Shown here in pieces: positions 38,896 through 47,706 of a stretch of 64,000 bases of DNA. The DNA lies in NCBI RefSeq assembly GCF_019237615.1, contig NZ_JAFAGT010000012.1, positions 55,899-119,898 of the forward strand, read 5' to 3'. The stretch is from Roseateles sp. (GTDB lineage: Bacteria; Pseudomonadota; Gammaproteobacteria; Burkholderiales; Burkholderiaceae_C). Every line of letters starts with the position of its first letter. The stretch's first letter is position 1. Below the pieces are notes generated by a model. That model did not search any database and was not told the origin of the DNA. It saw only the letters and a program-made list of their open reading frames with translations. A program made the position numbers and the translations under genes.

Positions 38896-40841
38896 GCAGC
38901 AGCCAGGAAGCACAGGGCCGCTGGCGCTGGCTGTGGAACCGCCTGCGCTGCATGACGCCGGTGGAGGTGGTGCATCGGGCCGCGCGCGCCGCGACGGCGG
39001 CACGACGCCAGCGCCTGATGGCCGAGCCGGTGCCTGCGCCCGCCCTGGTGGAGGCGCCGCGCTGGGTGCAGGTGCCGCCGGCGTCCGAGCAACTGGTGGC
39101 CGGGACGACCCCGTATCTGGACGAGGCGGGCGCGCTGCATGCCGGCCGGGTGCGGCTGTTCGAGCGCGAGCGCTTCGACGTGGGCGTGGAGCCCGACTGG
39201 CTGCGCTGCCCGCTCACCGGCGTGACGGCGCCGCTGAGGCCGGCGCGGCGCATCGCCATCACCGACCGTGCCCAGGTGGGGGACATCAAGTACCTGTGGG
39301 AGCTGAATCGCCACCTGCAATGGGTGACGCTGGGGCAGGCCTGGGCGCTGGACGGCGACGCTGCGCACCTGGACCTGCTGCGCCGCCAACTGGCCGGCTG
39401 GCTGAAGCAGAACCCGCCGGGGCAGGGCCCCAACTACACGAGCAGCCTGGAGGCAGCCATCCGCCTGGTCAACTGGTCGGTCACCTGGCAGCTGCTGGGC
39501 GGCGCGAACGGCGCGATCTGGCAGGGTCATGAAGCTCTGCGTGGCGCCTGGCTGGAGGCGGTATACCGCCACGCCCGGCAGGTCGCGCGGGCCTACTCCC
39601 GGCATTCGTCGGCCAACAACCACCTGATTGGCGAGCTGTGCGGCGTCTACGTGGCCAGCCGCACCTGGCCCGCCTGGCCGCAGTTGGTGCGGTTGGGCGA
39701 CGCCGCCAGGCTGGAACTGATCGCGCAGGTCGACCGCCAGGTGCATGCCGATGGCGTGCCTGCCGAGCAGGCCTTCGAGTACGCCGGCTTCATCTTCGAC
39801 TTCCTGTGGCTGGCCGAGCGCTGTGCAGCGGCGAACGCCGAGCCCATGCCCGAGGCCTACCGGGCGCGCCTGCGCGCGATGGCCGACTTCGCGCACGCCT
39901 TGGGCGGTGCCAGCGGCGGCATGCCCGCCGTGGGCGACGCCGACGGCGCCGAGGCCCTGCGGCTGGACCCGCGGCCGGGCCGCGAGCCACTGGCCGCCCT
40001 GCTGGAGAAGGAGGCGGCGCTCGGTGATCGCGCCGTGCCGCCCTGGCTGCGGCCGCGCGACGACATCGCCTGGCTGGGACTGGCCCGCCCGCCGGTGGCG
40101 CTGCGGGCGGCTGCCACGCTGGACTTTGACGCCGGTGGCTACGTGCTCTTCGAGGGCGGCCACCTGCAAGGCGGCATGGACGTGGGCCCGCTGGGCTACC
40201 TGGGCATTGCGGCGCATGGCCATGCCGATGCGTTGCAGGTCTGGCTCAGCGTGCAGGGCGAGCCGCTGCTTATCGACCCCGGCACCTATGCCTACTGGGC
40301 CGAAAAGGCCTGGCGCGACTATTTTCGGGGCACCTCGGCGCACAACACGCTGGAGCTGCTGGGCCGCGACCAGAGCGACAGCGGCGGGCGCTTCATGTGG
40401 ACGCGGCATGCCCGGGCACGGCTGCTGCGGCGCGAGCGTTCCGGCCCGGGCCGCCTGCGCGTGGTGGCCGAGCATGACGGCTATGGCACGGCGCTGCTGC
40501 ACAGGCGCGAGCTGGCGGTGGACTGCGAAGCCGGCCGCCTGGAGCTGCGGGACACGACGCCGCGGCCGGTGGCGGCGGCCCTGCATTGGCACCTGGCACC
40601 CGGCTGGCAGTGCGAGCTGCTGGGTGACACCTTGTTGGCCCGCCGGGGGCGCTGGCAGGCGCGGCTGCGCGTGCAGGCCGACGCCCCGGGCGAGCTGGCG
40701 CTGCTGCAGGGGCAGACCGATCCGCCGCTGGGCTGGGCCTCAGGCGCCTATGGCGACAAGCAGCCCAGCCCCGTGCTGCGCTGGCGTGGCACCGCGGCCC
40801 GCTGGAACACCTTCATCGACATCGAATCCCTTTCCGAATGA
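38892..40841 (+). CDS. Heparinase II/III family polysaccharide lyase
   Basis: LWELNRHLQWVTLGQAWAL; YSRHSSANNHLIGELCGVYVA; GIAAHGHADALQVWLSVQGEPLLIDPGTYAYWAEKAWRDYFRGTSAHNTLEL. Confidence 0.9.
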   Translation: MSSSQEAQGRWRWLWNRLRCMTPVEVVHRAARAATAARRQRLMAEPVPAPALVEAPRWVQVPPASEQLVAGTTPYLDEAGALHAGRVRLFERERFDVGVEPDWLRCPLTGVTAPLRPARRIAITDRAQVGDIKYLWELNRHLQWVTLGQAWALDGDAAHLDLLRRQLAGWLKQNPPGQGPNYTSSLEAAIRLVNWSVTWQLLGGANGAIWQGHEALRGAWLEAVYRHARQVARAYSRHSSANNHLIGELCGVYVASRTWPAWPQLVRLGDAARLELIAQVDRQVHADGVPAEQAFEYAGFIFDFLWLAERCAAANAEPMPEAYRARLRAMADFAHALGGASGGMPAVGDADGAEALRLDPRPGREPLAALLEKEAALGDRAVPPWLRPRDDIAWLGLARPPVALRAAATLDFDAGGYVLFEGGHLQGGMDVGPLGYLGIAAHGHADALQVWLSVQGEPLLIDPGTYAYWAEKAWRDYFRGTSAHNTLELLGRDQSDSGGRFMWTRHARARLLRRERSGPGRLRVVAEHDGYGTALLHRRELAVDCEAGRLELRDTTPRPVAAALHWHLAPGWQCELLGDTLLARRGRWQARLRVQADAPGELALLQGQTDPPLGWASGAYGDKQPSPVLRWRGTAARWNTFIDIESLSE

Positions 40842-41590
40842 CCGCCAACCGCATCCAGATCATGGGCTGCAACGTCGACAACCTCAGCATGGAGGAGACG
40901 CTGCAAGTCATCGATGGCTTCATCCGCAGCGGCCGGCCGCACCAGCATGTGGTCGTCAATGTCGACAAGATCGTCAAGGCGCAGCACGACGAGGAGCTGC
41001 GCCGCATCATCAACGACTGCGCGCTCATCAACGCCGACGGCATGCCGGTGGTGTGGGCTTCGCGCTGGCTGGGCAAGCCGCTGAAGGAGCGCGTGGCCGG
41101 CGTGGACCTGTTCGAGGCCCTGATGCGGCGCTCGGCGCAAACCGGCTGGCGGGTCTATCTGCTGGGCGCGCGTGACGAGGTGGTGCAGGGCGTCAAAGAC
41201 CTCTATGAGCGCAAGTACCCGGGCCTGACGGTGGCTGGCGCGCGGGACGGCTACTGGCAGGCCGGCGAGGACGAGGCCGTGGCGCGGCAGATCGCCGATG
41301 CGCGGCCCGACATCCTGTTCGTCGCCATCAGCTCGCCCAAGAAGGAGCAGTTCCTGGGCCGCTATCAGGCCATGATGAAGGTGCCCTTCGCCATGGGCGT
41401 GGGGGGCACCTTCGACGTGGCGGTCGGCAGGGTGAGGCGCGCGCCCGTCTGGATGCAGCGCAGCGGGCTGGAGTGGTTCTATCGCTTCCTGCAGGAGCCC
41501 CGGCGCATGTTCCGGCGCTATTTCATCGAGGACATGGCGTTTGCCGGATTGCTCTGGCGCGAGTGGCGCGCGACAGCGAAGCGAAAATAA
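40838..41590 (+). CDS. WecG/TagA/CpsF family glycosyltransferase (GT26)
   Basis: VVVNVDKIVKAQHDEELRRIINDCALINADGMPVVWASRWLGKPLKERVAGVDLFEAL; RPDILFVAISSPKKEQFLGRY; MGVGGTFDVAVGRVRRAPVWMQRSGLEWFYRFLQEPRRMFRRY. Confidence 0.95.
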   Translation: MTANRIQIMGCNVDNLSMEETLQVIDGFIRSGRPHQHVVVNVDKIVKAQHDEELRRIINDCALINADGMPVVWASRWLGKPLKERVAGVDLFEALMRRSAQTGWRVYLLGARDEVVQGVKDLYERKYPGLTVAGARDGYWQAGEDEAVARQIADARPDILFVAISSPKKEQFLGRYQAMMKVPFAMGVGGTFDVAVGRVRRAPVWMQRSGLEWFYRFLQEPRRMFRRYFIEDMAFAGLLWREWRATAKRK

Positions 41591-41640
41591 ATTGAAATGT
41601 GAATAAATGAAAATGGCGGCAGGGAAGAAGGGGAGGACCC

Positions 41641-43026
41641 TTGTACACCAGTCGTATTTACAGGGTTAGCCCGCCGTGGGCGCAGTCCTGGCTGCTGAGC
41701 GGGCGTGCCTGGTTGAGGGGCATGCTGCGCGAAGGCCGGGGCATGCAGGACGAGCTGCTGGATCTGTCGCGCACCGAGCGCATGGATGACCGGCAACTGG
41801 AGGCTTTGCAGGTGCTGCGCCTGCAGGAGCGCCTGGTGCAGGCCGGCAGCGAGGTGCCCTACTACCGGGCGCTGTTCGCCCGCCTGGGTTTCGATCCGCG
41901 CGATTTCACGTCGCTGGATCAACTGGCCTCCCTGCCCATCCTGGAGAAGGCCCAGGTGCAGGCCGCGGGCGAGGCGTTGTGCTCCGACGCCCGGATCGGC
42001 CCGCGCTTTCGCAGCACCAGCAGCGGCACCACGGGCAGCCACCTGGAAGGCTGGCGCGACCTGCGCTCTATCGTGCGCGAGAACGCCTTCGTCTGGCGTC
42101 AACTGCAATGGGCGGGCGTGCGGCCCGGCGATCGGCGCGCCTGGTTGCGCGGCGACAAGATCGTGCCGGCCGACCAGCAGCAAGGCGCGTTCTGGCGCCT
42201 GAACCGCGCCGACCGCCTGCTGATGCTGTCGAGCTACCACCTGACGCCGGCGCGCGTGAACGAGTACGTCGAGGCGCTGGAGCGCTTCGACCCGGTCGCC
42301 ATCCAGGCCTATCCGTCGGCCTTGGTGTTCATCGCGGCCGTGCTGGATGCGCGAGGCCGCCGCTATGGGCATGCCTGCGGCAGTCCGCGCCGGCTGAGGG
42401 CCATCGTGACCTCCTCGGAAACCTTGCTGCCGGCCCAGCGCCAGTTGCTGGAGCGGGTGTTCGGCTGCCGCGTGTTCGACTGGTATGGCGCCTTCGAACG
42501 CGTGGCGGCCATAGGCACCTGCGAGGAGGGCAACTACCACCTGCTCAGCGACTACGGCTATGCGGAGTGGCAGGAGGCCGAGGACGGGCAGGACCTGATC
42601 GGCACCGGCTTCGACAATCGGGCCATGCCGTTGCTGCGCTACCGCGTCAACGACCGGGTGCTGATGGAGGCCGACGGCTGTGGGGCCTGTCCCTGCGGGC
42701 GCGCCTTCCCGCGTGTGCGGGCGGTACTGGGGCGTGGCCAGGATGTGCTGTACGGCGTCGACGGCCATCGCGTCTTCATGCCCGCCAACGTGTTCGACAA
42801 CCTGCCAGGCCTGGTGGCCGGCCAGTGGCGCCAGAGCAGGCCCGGTCATGCCGAGTTGCTGCTGCAGTTCCAGCAGGGGCGGGGCATTCCCGACGGCGAC
42901 GTCGAGGCTGTGGCCCGCCGCTACACGGGGGCCGCCATCGACATCGAGATCCGCTGCGTCGACCGCATCGAGCGCACCGCGGCCGGCAAGCTGCCCGCGG
43001 TCGTGCACGAGTTCGCTGCCGCATGA
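41641..43026 (+). CDS. PaaK/CapK-like adenylate-forming enzyme 2 (TTG start)
   Basis: FRSTSSGTTGSHLEGWRD P-loop; VFDWYGAFERVAAIGTCEEGNYHLLSDYGYAEW; GACPCGRAFPRVRAVLGRGQD; RBS-like ggggagga before TTG 41641. Confidence 0.85.
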   Translation: MYTSRIYRVSPPWAQSWLLSGRAWLRGMLREGRGMQDELLDLSRTERMDDRQLEALQVLRLQERLVQAGSEVPYYRALFARLGFDPRDFTSLDQLASLPILEKAQVQAAGEALCSDARIGPRFRSTSSGTTGSHLEGWRDLRSIVRENAFVWRQLQWAGVRPGDRRAWLRGDKIVPADQQQGAFWRLNRADRLLMLSSYHLTPARVNEYVEALERFDPVAIQAYPSALVFIAAVLDARGRRYGHACGSPRRLRAIVTSSETLLPAQRQLLERVFGCRVFDWYGAFERVAAIGTCEEGNYHLLSDYGYAEWQEAEDGQDLIGTGFDNRAMPLLRYRVNDRVLMEADGCGACPCGRAFPRVRAVLGRGQDVLYGVDGHRVFMPANVFDNLPGLVAGQWRQSRPGHAELLLQFQQGRGIPDGDVEAVARRYTGAAIDIEIRCVDRIERTAAGKLPAVVHEFAAA

Positions 43027-43700
43027 CGGCGCTGTGGCGTCGCATGTGGGTGAGCGCCACCCGCCTCGGGCCGCGTCGCAGCGTGCAGACGCTGGCGAGC
43101 ATGGTCGAGGATGCGCTGTTCGACCTCAGGCTGGGGACCGACACGACGGCGGCGGTGCCGCAAAGCCGGCTGCAGGTGCTGAGCCCCGACAAGCAGGGTG
43201 ACGCCAAGCCCTATGTGATGACGCGTGCCCGCGCGCTTCGTCATGCCTTCAAGCGCTGTCCCGCGCCGCGTGACCTGCGTTTCAACGACATCGGCTGCGG
43301 CAAGGGCAAGGTGGTGATCACGGCCGCGCTCGAGGGCTTCCGCAACGTGCGCGGGCTGGACTTTGCGCCGGAACTGGTGGAGGCGGCGGAGCGCAACCTG
43401 GCCCTGGTGCGCGAGCGGTTGCCGGCCGGCAGCCGGGTGAGCGTGGAGTGCGCCGATGTGACGCAGGCCGAGTTCGGCCCCAGCGACGGCGTGTTCTTCC
43501 TCTACAACCCGTTCGCGGCCGACGTGATGCGCGGCTTCAGCGAGCACCTGGCGCGGTCGTTGCAACAGCACCCGCGCAAGATCTGGGTGATCTACGCCGA
43601 TCCGGCCTTCCTGTCCACGATGCTGGCGCACCTGCCGGTGCGCGAGACGGCGCGCAGCGCCTACGGCGGTTTCACCTTCGTGCAGCTCGAGACGAGCTGA
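43023..43700 (+). CDS. SAM-dependent methyltransferase
   Basis: FNDIGCGKGKVVITAALEGFRNVRGLDFAPELVEAAERNLALV; DGVFFLYNPFAADVMRGF. Confidence 0.85.
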   Translation: MTALWRRMWVSATRLGPRRSVQTLASMVEDALFDLRLGTDTTAAVPQSRLQVLSPDKQGDAKPYVMTRARALRHAFKRCPAPRDLRFNDIGCGKGKVVITAALEGFRNVRGLDFAPELVEAAERNLALVRERLPAGSRVSVECADVTQAEFGPSDGVFFLYNPFAADVMRGFSEHLARSLQQHPRKIWVIYADPAFLSTMLAHLPVRETARSAYGGFTFVQLETS

Positions 43701-43722
43701 CGAAGACCAGGCCTGCAGCCGC

Positions 43723-46215
43723 CTACTGCGGCAGCGTGACGAGGCGCTTGTCGAACTGGACGGCCCGGCCGCCGGACACGCTGACGACCACTTGCGTGCC
43801 CGTGCGCTGGACCTGGACGGGCACGTTGCGGCAGCCGTCGCGCAGCACGGTCAGGTGGGCGAACTCCGCGCTGCGTGTCAGTGCCGTGAAGCGGCCGTGC
43901 GACTGGGCCGGCTGCGTGGTCTCTGGCGCGACGTCCCAGGCGGTGGTCTGGGCGAACGAGGTCGCGGGGCCGTAGCGGTCCAGGCAGACCGAGGCCGCGC
44001 CGTTGACGGCGCGCACGTTGGCGGCGTCGGCGACGAAGGGGTTGGGCGAGTGGAAGTTCAGCTCCCATTGTCGGGCCGTCGCGCTGGTGGCCCAGTCGTA
44101 GACCAGGGTGACGCCGTTGGCCTTGTCCACCACGACGCTGCGCACGGCATTGGTCAGTGCGGGCACCCAGGTGCCGTAGACCGGGTGCACGCCGCGGTAG
44201 GCGAGCGTGGCGTCGCCGGTGACGGCCGCATAGCTGCCCTGGGTCTTCGCCAACGTCAGCGAACCGCTGGAATCCATGCTCTGGAAGGGGTCGGTGGGCT
44301 TGGCGGCACCCGCCGAGCTCTCGCTCTGGCCGAAGCCCCCGTCGTAGGTGAGCGCGTTCGCGTAGCGCGTGGCGCGGATGCTCTTGTGGTGCGGGCTGTT
44401 GTAGTAGGGGTAGTAGCCCGCGTTGATGAGCAGCGGCAGGCCCTGCGAGACATAGGCCACCGAGTTCTGGTCGGCGTGCGAGTGGTTGTAGGCGCCAAAG
44501 CGGCTGGATCGAAAGAACACGGAGGTGCGGTCGCTGCGCCTGATGTCGTTGTGCATCGCAGCCAGGCCCGTGTCCATCGAGAACCAGTCGTTGGCCGTCG
44601 GCGCCACGGCGGCCGGCAGGGGCCGGGCATCGGCGCCCAGCAGCAGCAGCTCCCAGGCGCTGGCGTCATCGGGCTTGCTCATGTTGACCGAGCGGGCCTG
44701 CAGGTACCAGCTGTCGCGAGGGTCGCGGGACTGCTGCGCGTGCATGCGCATGTAGGCGGGGCTGTAGACGTTGTACAGGTCCCGCGTCTCCATCTCGTCG
44801 CCGAAGGCGCTGGACTGCAGCCAGGCCGGGGCCGAGAACGCCATGAGCTGCTCGCCTGCGCGCCTGAACACCGCCAGCTGATAGAGGTTCACGCCGGCGA
44901 TGACGCGCACGGCGGCGGCATAGGGGACCGTGCCGGTGAAGTTGTACCAGGCGTAGGCGATGCCATTGCCATAGCTGCCATCGGCACCCCAGATCTCCAG
45001 GTTGTAGAGGCTGAGGTCCCAGTAGCGCGCCAGCATGCTGGACGCCTCGGGGAAGTCCGCTGCGCCGCTGACCAGCATCAGGGTCTGGGCGACGTAGCGC
45101 AGGTTGGTCTGGCCGTGCGAGTCGAAAGGCTCCCTGTCCAGCTGCTGCAGCGACGCCGTGGTCTGCAGCACCCGGGTACGCAGAGCGGTCACGATCCTCG
45201 TGCGCTCGGCGGCCGTGAAGTCGCTCCAGAAGAGGTCCAGGCCTTCGGCCAGCGCGAGGTAGATCTCGCGATTGGACTGGTCGGAATTCGTCTCGCTGGT
45301 CTGGCCGTTCGGATTCCAGGCGGCGAGGTTGAGCACGCGAGCCTTGGCCTGCGCGAGCAGGCTGGCATTGCCGTCGAGCCGGCCGATCAGCGCGAGGTTC
45401 TCGATGTTGAAGCGCTCGCTGCGCGTGGTCTGGACGAGGTCGCGGGTGGCCTGCACCTGGGCCAGGTTCGCGGTGCCCACAGTCGAGGCGCCGCCGTCGG
45501 GGTTGGCGGGCAGGGCCTGGGTGATGGCCCAGTTGGCGCGGGCGCGGATCAGCGTCAGCACGGGCAGGTTCTCGGCCAGCAGGGCGGTGCCGCGCAACGA
45601 GGCGTAGCTGGATCCGGCGGCCAGCATGCGAGGGCGTGCACGGGCGGCCACCTGGGTCGCGACGGTGGCGCCGTCGGGCATGTCGCCGATCTTTAGCGTG
45701 GCGCTGGCGTCGGCACCGGTCGTGGCGGACAGGGCGGCGCGCGCCGTGGCGGCGGCCTCGATCGAAAAGCGGCGCCAGCTGGTGGTGACGGCAGCGCCCT
45801 TGGTGTTGACGTAGTTCACCGCCCATTCGTAGTCGCCGACAGCCAGTTGCTGCGTGACGCGCAGCCGCGGCTCGGTGATGCCCGAGAGGCCATACACGAT
45901 GCCGCCGCCGGCGCGGCGCACGCTCAGGCTGTAGGCGGTGCCGGTGAGGCGGTCGCGGGCCTCCGCCCAGGAGAACAGTGGCGTGCTGGAGAGCACGGCG
46001 CAATCGTCTGGCTCGATGAGCCGCTGGTGCGTCGGCATGTTCGACAGCCAGTCGGCCGGCAGGGCGGGGCAGCTCGTGATGCCGGCGGACGGGGGATCGC
46101 GGCGCAGCTGCTCGTCAACGTCGATTGCTGGGTGCTGTCTGGGTTGCTGGCAGGCGGTCAGCGACAAGGCGGCGAGGACGCAGCAGGACAGGGCGATTTG
46201 GCGAACGGCCAGCAT
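43723..46215 (-). CDS. Secreted lipoprotein, heparinase II/III-like polysaccharide lyase
   Basis: Lipobox LAALSLTACQQP; FFRSSRFGAYNHSHADQNSVAYVSQGLPLLINAGYYPYYNSPHHKSIRATRYANALTYDGGFGQ heparinase II/III domain. Confidence 0.85.
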   Translation of the reverse strand: MLAVRQIALSCCVLAALSLTACQQPRQHPAIDVDEQLRRDPPSAGITSCPALPADWLSNMPTHQRLIEPDDCAVLSSTPLFSWAEARDRLTGTAYSLSVRRAGGGIVYGLSGITEPRLRVTQQLAVGDYEWAVNYVNTKGAAVTTSWRRFSIEAAATARAALSATTGADASATLKIGDMPDGATVATQVAARARPRMLAAGSSYASLRGTALLAENLPVLTLIRARANWAITQALPANPDGGASTVGTANLAQVQATRDLVQTTRSERFNIENLALIGRLDGNASLLAQAKARVLNLAAWNPNGQTSETNSDQSNREIYLALAEGLDLFWSDFTAAERTRIVTALRTRVLQTTASLQQLDREPFDSHGQTNLRYVAQTLMLVSGAADFPEASSMLARYWDLSLYNLEIWGADGSYGNGIAYAWYNFTGTVPYAAAVRVIAGVNLYQLAVFRRAGEQLMAFSAPAWLQSSAFGDEMETRDLYNVYSPAYMRMHAQQSRDPRDSWYLQARSVNMSKPDDASAWELLLLGADARPLPAAVAPTANDWFSMDTGLAAMHNDIRRSDRTSVFFRSSRFGAYNHSHADQNSVAYVSQGLPLLINAGYYPYYNSPHHKSIRATRYANALTYDGGFGQSESSAGAAKPTDPFQSMDSSGSLTLAKTQGSYAAVTGDATLAYRGVHPVYGTWVPALTNAVRSVVVDKANGVTLVYDWATSATARQWELNFHSPNPFVADAANVRAVNGAASVCLDRYGPATSFAQTTAWDVAPETTQPAQSHGRFTALTRSAEFAHLTVLRDGCRNVPVQVQRTGTQVVVSVSGGRAVQFDKRLVTLPQ

Positions 46216-46383
46216 TCTCGTAACTCCAGGGCGACCTGCACGGAAGGACTGGCACAGATCGATCCGGCCATTCTTGTTCAACTCCCCTAACAATGGGGCG
46301 CGTTGGGCGGTAACCATCGGTGATCGGGTGACCGAATCCACACCTGGTAGCCGCTGACATGCAACTGTCGCACGGCGAAAGGG

Positions 46384-46402
46384 CGGTCACGGCGCGTGAC
46401 CG
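46384..46402 (-). terminator. Candidate weak terminator hairpin after wecB
   Basis: CGGTCACG-gcg-CGTGACCG, 3 nt past the wecB stop; only a short T-run on the minus strand. Confidence 0.4.
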
Positions 46403-46405
46403 GGG

Positions 46406-47512
46406 TCAGGCGTCGAGCCGGGCGGCCAGCACGGCCACGATGCGCTCGGCCGACCTGCCGTCCCACAGCGCGGGGCGGCGGCCCTTCTTGCCATTGCCGG
46501 CGATGGCCTGCAGCGCGTGGTGGATGACGTTGGCGGGGGCCGTGCCCGCCAGCACGTTGCTGCCTTCGTCGACGGTGACGGGGCGCTCGGTGTTCTCGCG
46601 GATGGTGACGCAGGGCACGCCCAGAGCGGTGGTCTCCTCCTGCAGGCCGCCGCTGTCGGTCAGCACGACGACGGCGTCCTTCCAGAGGTGCAGGAAGCTC
46701 ATATAGGCCTGCGGGCCCATCAAGGTGACGTTGGGGCCCAGGTCGATGCCGAACTTCTCGATGTTGGCTCGGGTGCGCGGGTGCACCGGGAAGACGAGCG
46801 GCAATTCCTGGCCGACGCGGCGCAGCACGGTGGCGACCTTCTCCAGCGCTTCGGCGCTGTCGACGTTGCTCGGGCGGTGCAGCGTGACGACCGCGTAGCG
46901 GGGGTGCTCGCGCTTGAAGGCGTCGCTCTCCAGGCCGGTGGTGTCCTGCTTGGCGAGCTTGTCGGCCTGGTAGAGCACGTTGTCCACCATGACGTGGCCC
47001 ACGTCCCAGACCTTGCTCATGTCCTTGCCCTCGCGCTGCAGGTGGGCGTAGCCGCTGGGTTCGGTGACGAAGAACCAGTCGGTGATGGCGTCGGTCACGA
47101 GGCGGTTGATCTCCTCGGGCATGGACATGTCGCCGCTGCGCAGGCCGGCCTCCACATGGACGACGGGCACACCGGCCTTCTTGGCGACTATTGAGCAGGC
47201 GAGGGTGGAATTGACGTCGCCGACGACGAGGCAGGCCTGTGGCTTCGCGGCGGCGATCAGCTGCTCGTAGGCCCCCATGATCTTGCCGGTCTGTTCGGCA
47301 TGGCTGCCGCCGCCACAGCCCAGGCGCACGTCCGGCGCGGGAATGCCCAGCTCCTCGAAGAAGACGTCATTCATGTCCCGGTCATAGTGCTGGCCGGTGT
47401 GCACGATCTTCCAGTCCAGGCGGCCATCGCTGCGCAGGGCGCGCACGATGGGGGCGATCTTCATGAAGTTCGGGCGCGCGCCGGCAATCAGGTGGATGCA
47501 GGGTTTGGACAT
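46406..47512 (-). CDS. wecB: UDP-N-acetylglucosamine 2-epimerase (non-hydrolysing)
   Basis: KPCIHLIAGARPNFMKIAPIVRAL; HTGQHYDRDMNDVFFEELGIPAPDVRLGCGGGSHAEQTGKIM; VLTDSGGLQEETTALGVPCVTIRENTERPVTVDEGSNVLAG. Confidence 0.95.
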   Translation of the reverse strand: MSKPCIHLIAGARPNFMKIAPIVRALRSDGRLDWKIVHTGQHYDRDMNDVFFEELGIPAPDVRLGCGGGSHAEQTGKIMGAYEQLIAAAKPQACLVVGDVNSTLACSIVAKKAGVPVVHVEAGLRSGDMSMPEEINRLVTDAITDWFFVTEPSGYAHLQREGKDMSKVWDVGHVMVDNVLYQADKLAKQDTTGLESDAFKREHPRYAVVTLHRPSNVDSAEALEKVATVLRRVGQELPLVFPVHPRTRANIEKFGIDLGPNVTLMGPQAYMSFLHLWKDAVVVLTDSGGLQEETTALGVPCVTIRENTERPVTVDEGSNVLAGTAPANVIHHALQAIAGNGKKGRRPALWDGRSAERIVAVLAARLDA

Positions 47513-47706
47513 GGCAGACGGGCCGGGGCTCTGGTTGGGGCGGGATTCTAGGAGTGGGGGCTTGGCCGCGACGAGGCTCATTCGAGGGGCGTATCTGGGC
47601 GCCGCGCGACGCGCCGTGTGCCAGCGCGCATGCGAGCGGGGCCGGGCGCTGAGCCAGAATAACGGCCGGTACTTGCCCCGTTCCTATTTCTTCCAGGGTG
47701 GATCGC

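Noticed and set aside
43701-43745. Bidirectional terminator between the methyltransferase and the minus-strand heparinase
   Set aside because: GC-rich partial complementarity (ctgcagccgcctactgcggcag) but no T-run on either strand and overlaps the heparinase stop.
43792-45696. 634-aa plus-strand ORF
   Set aside because: Antisense to the lipoprotein heparinase; low-complexity shadow ORF.
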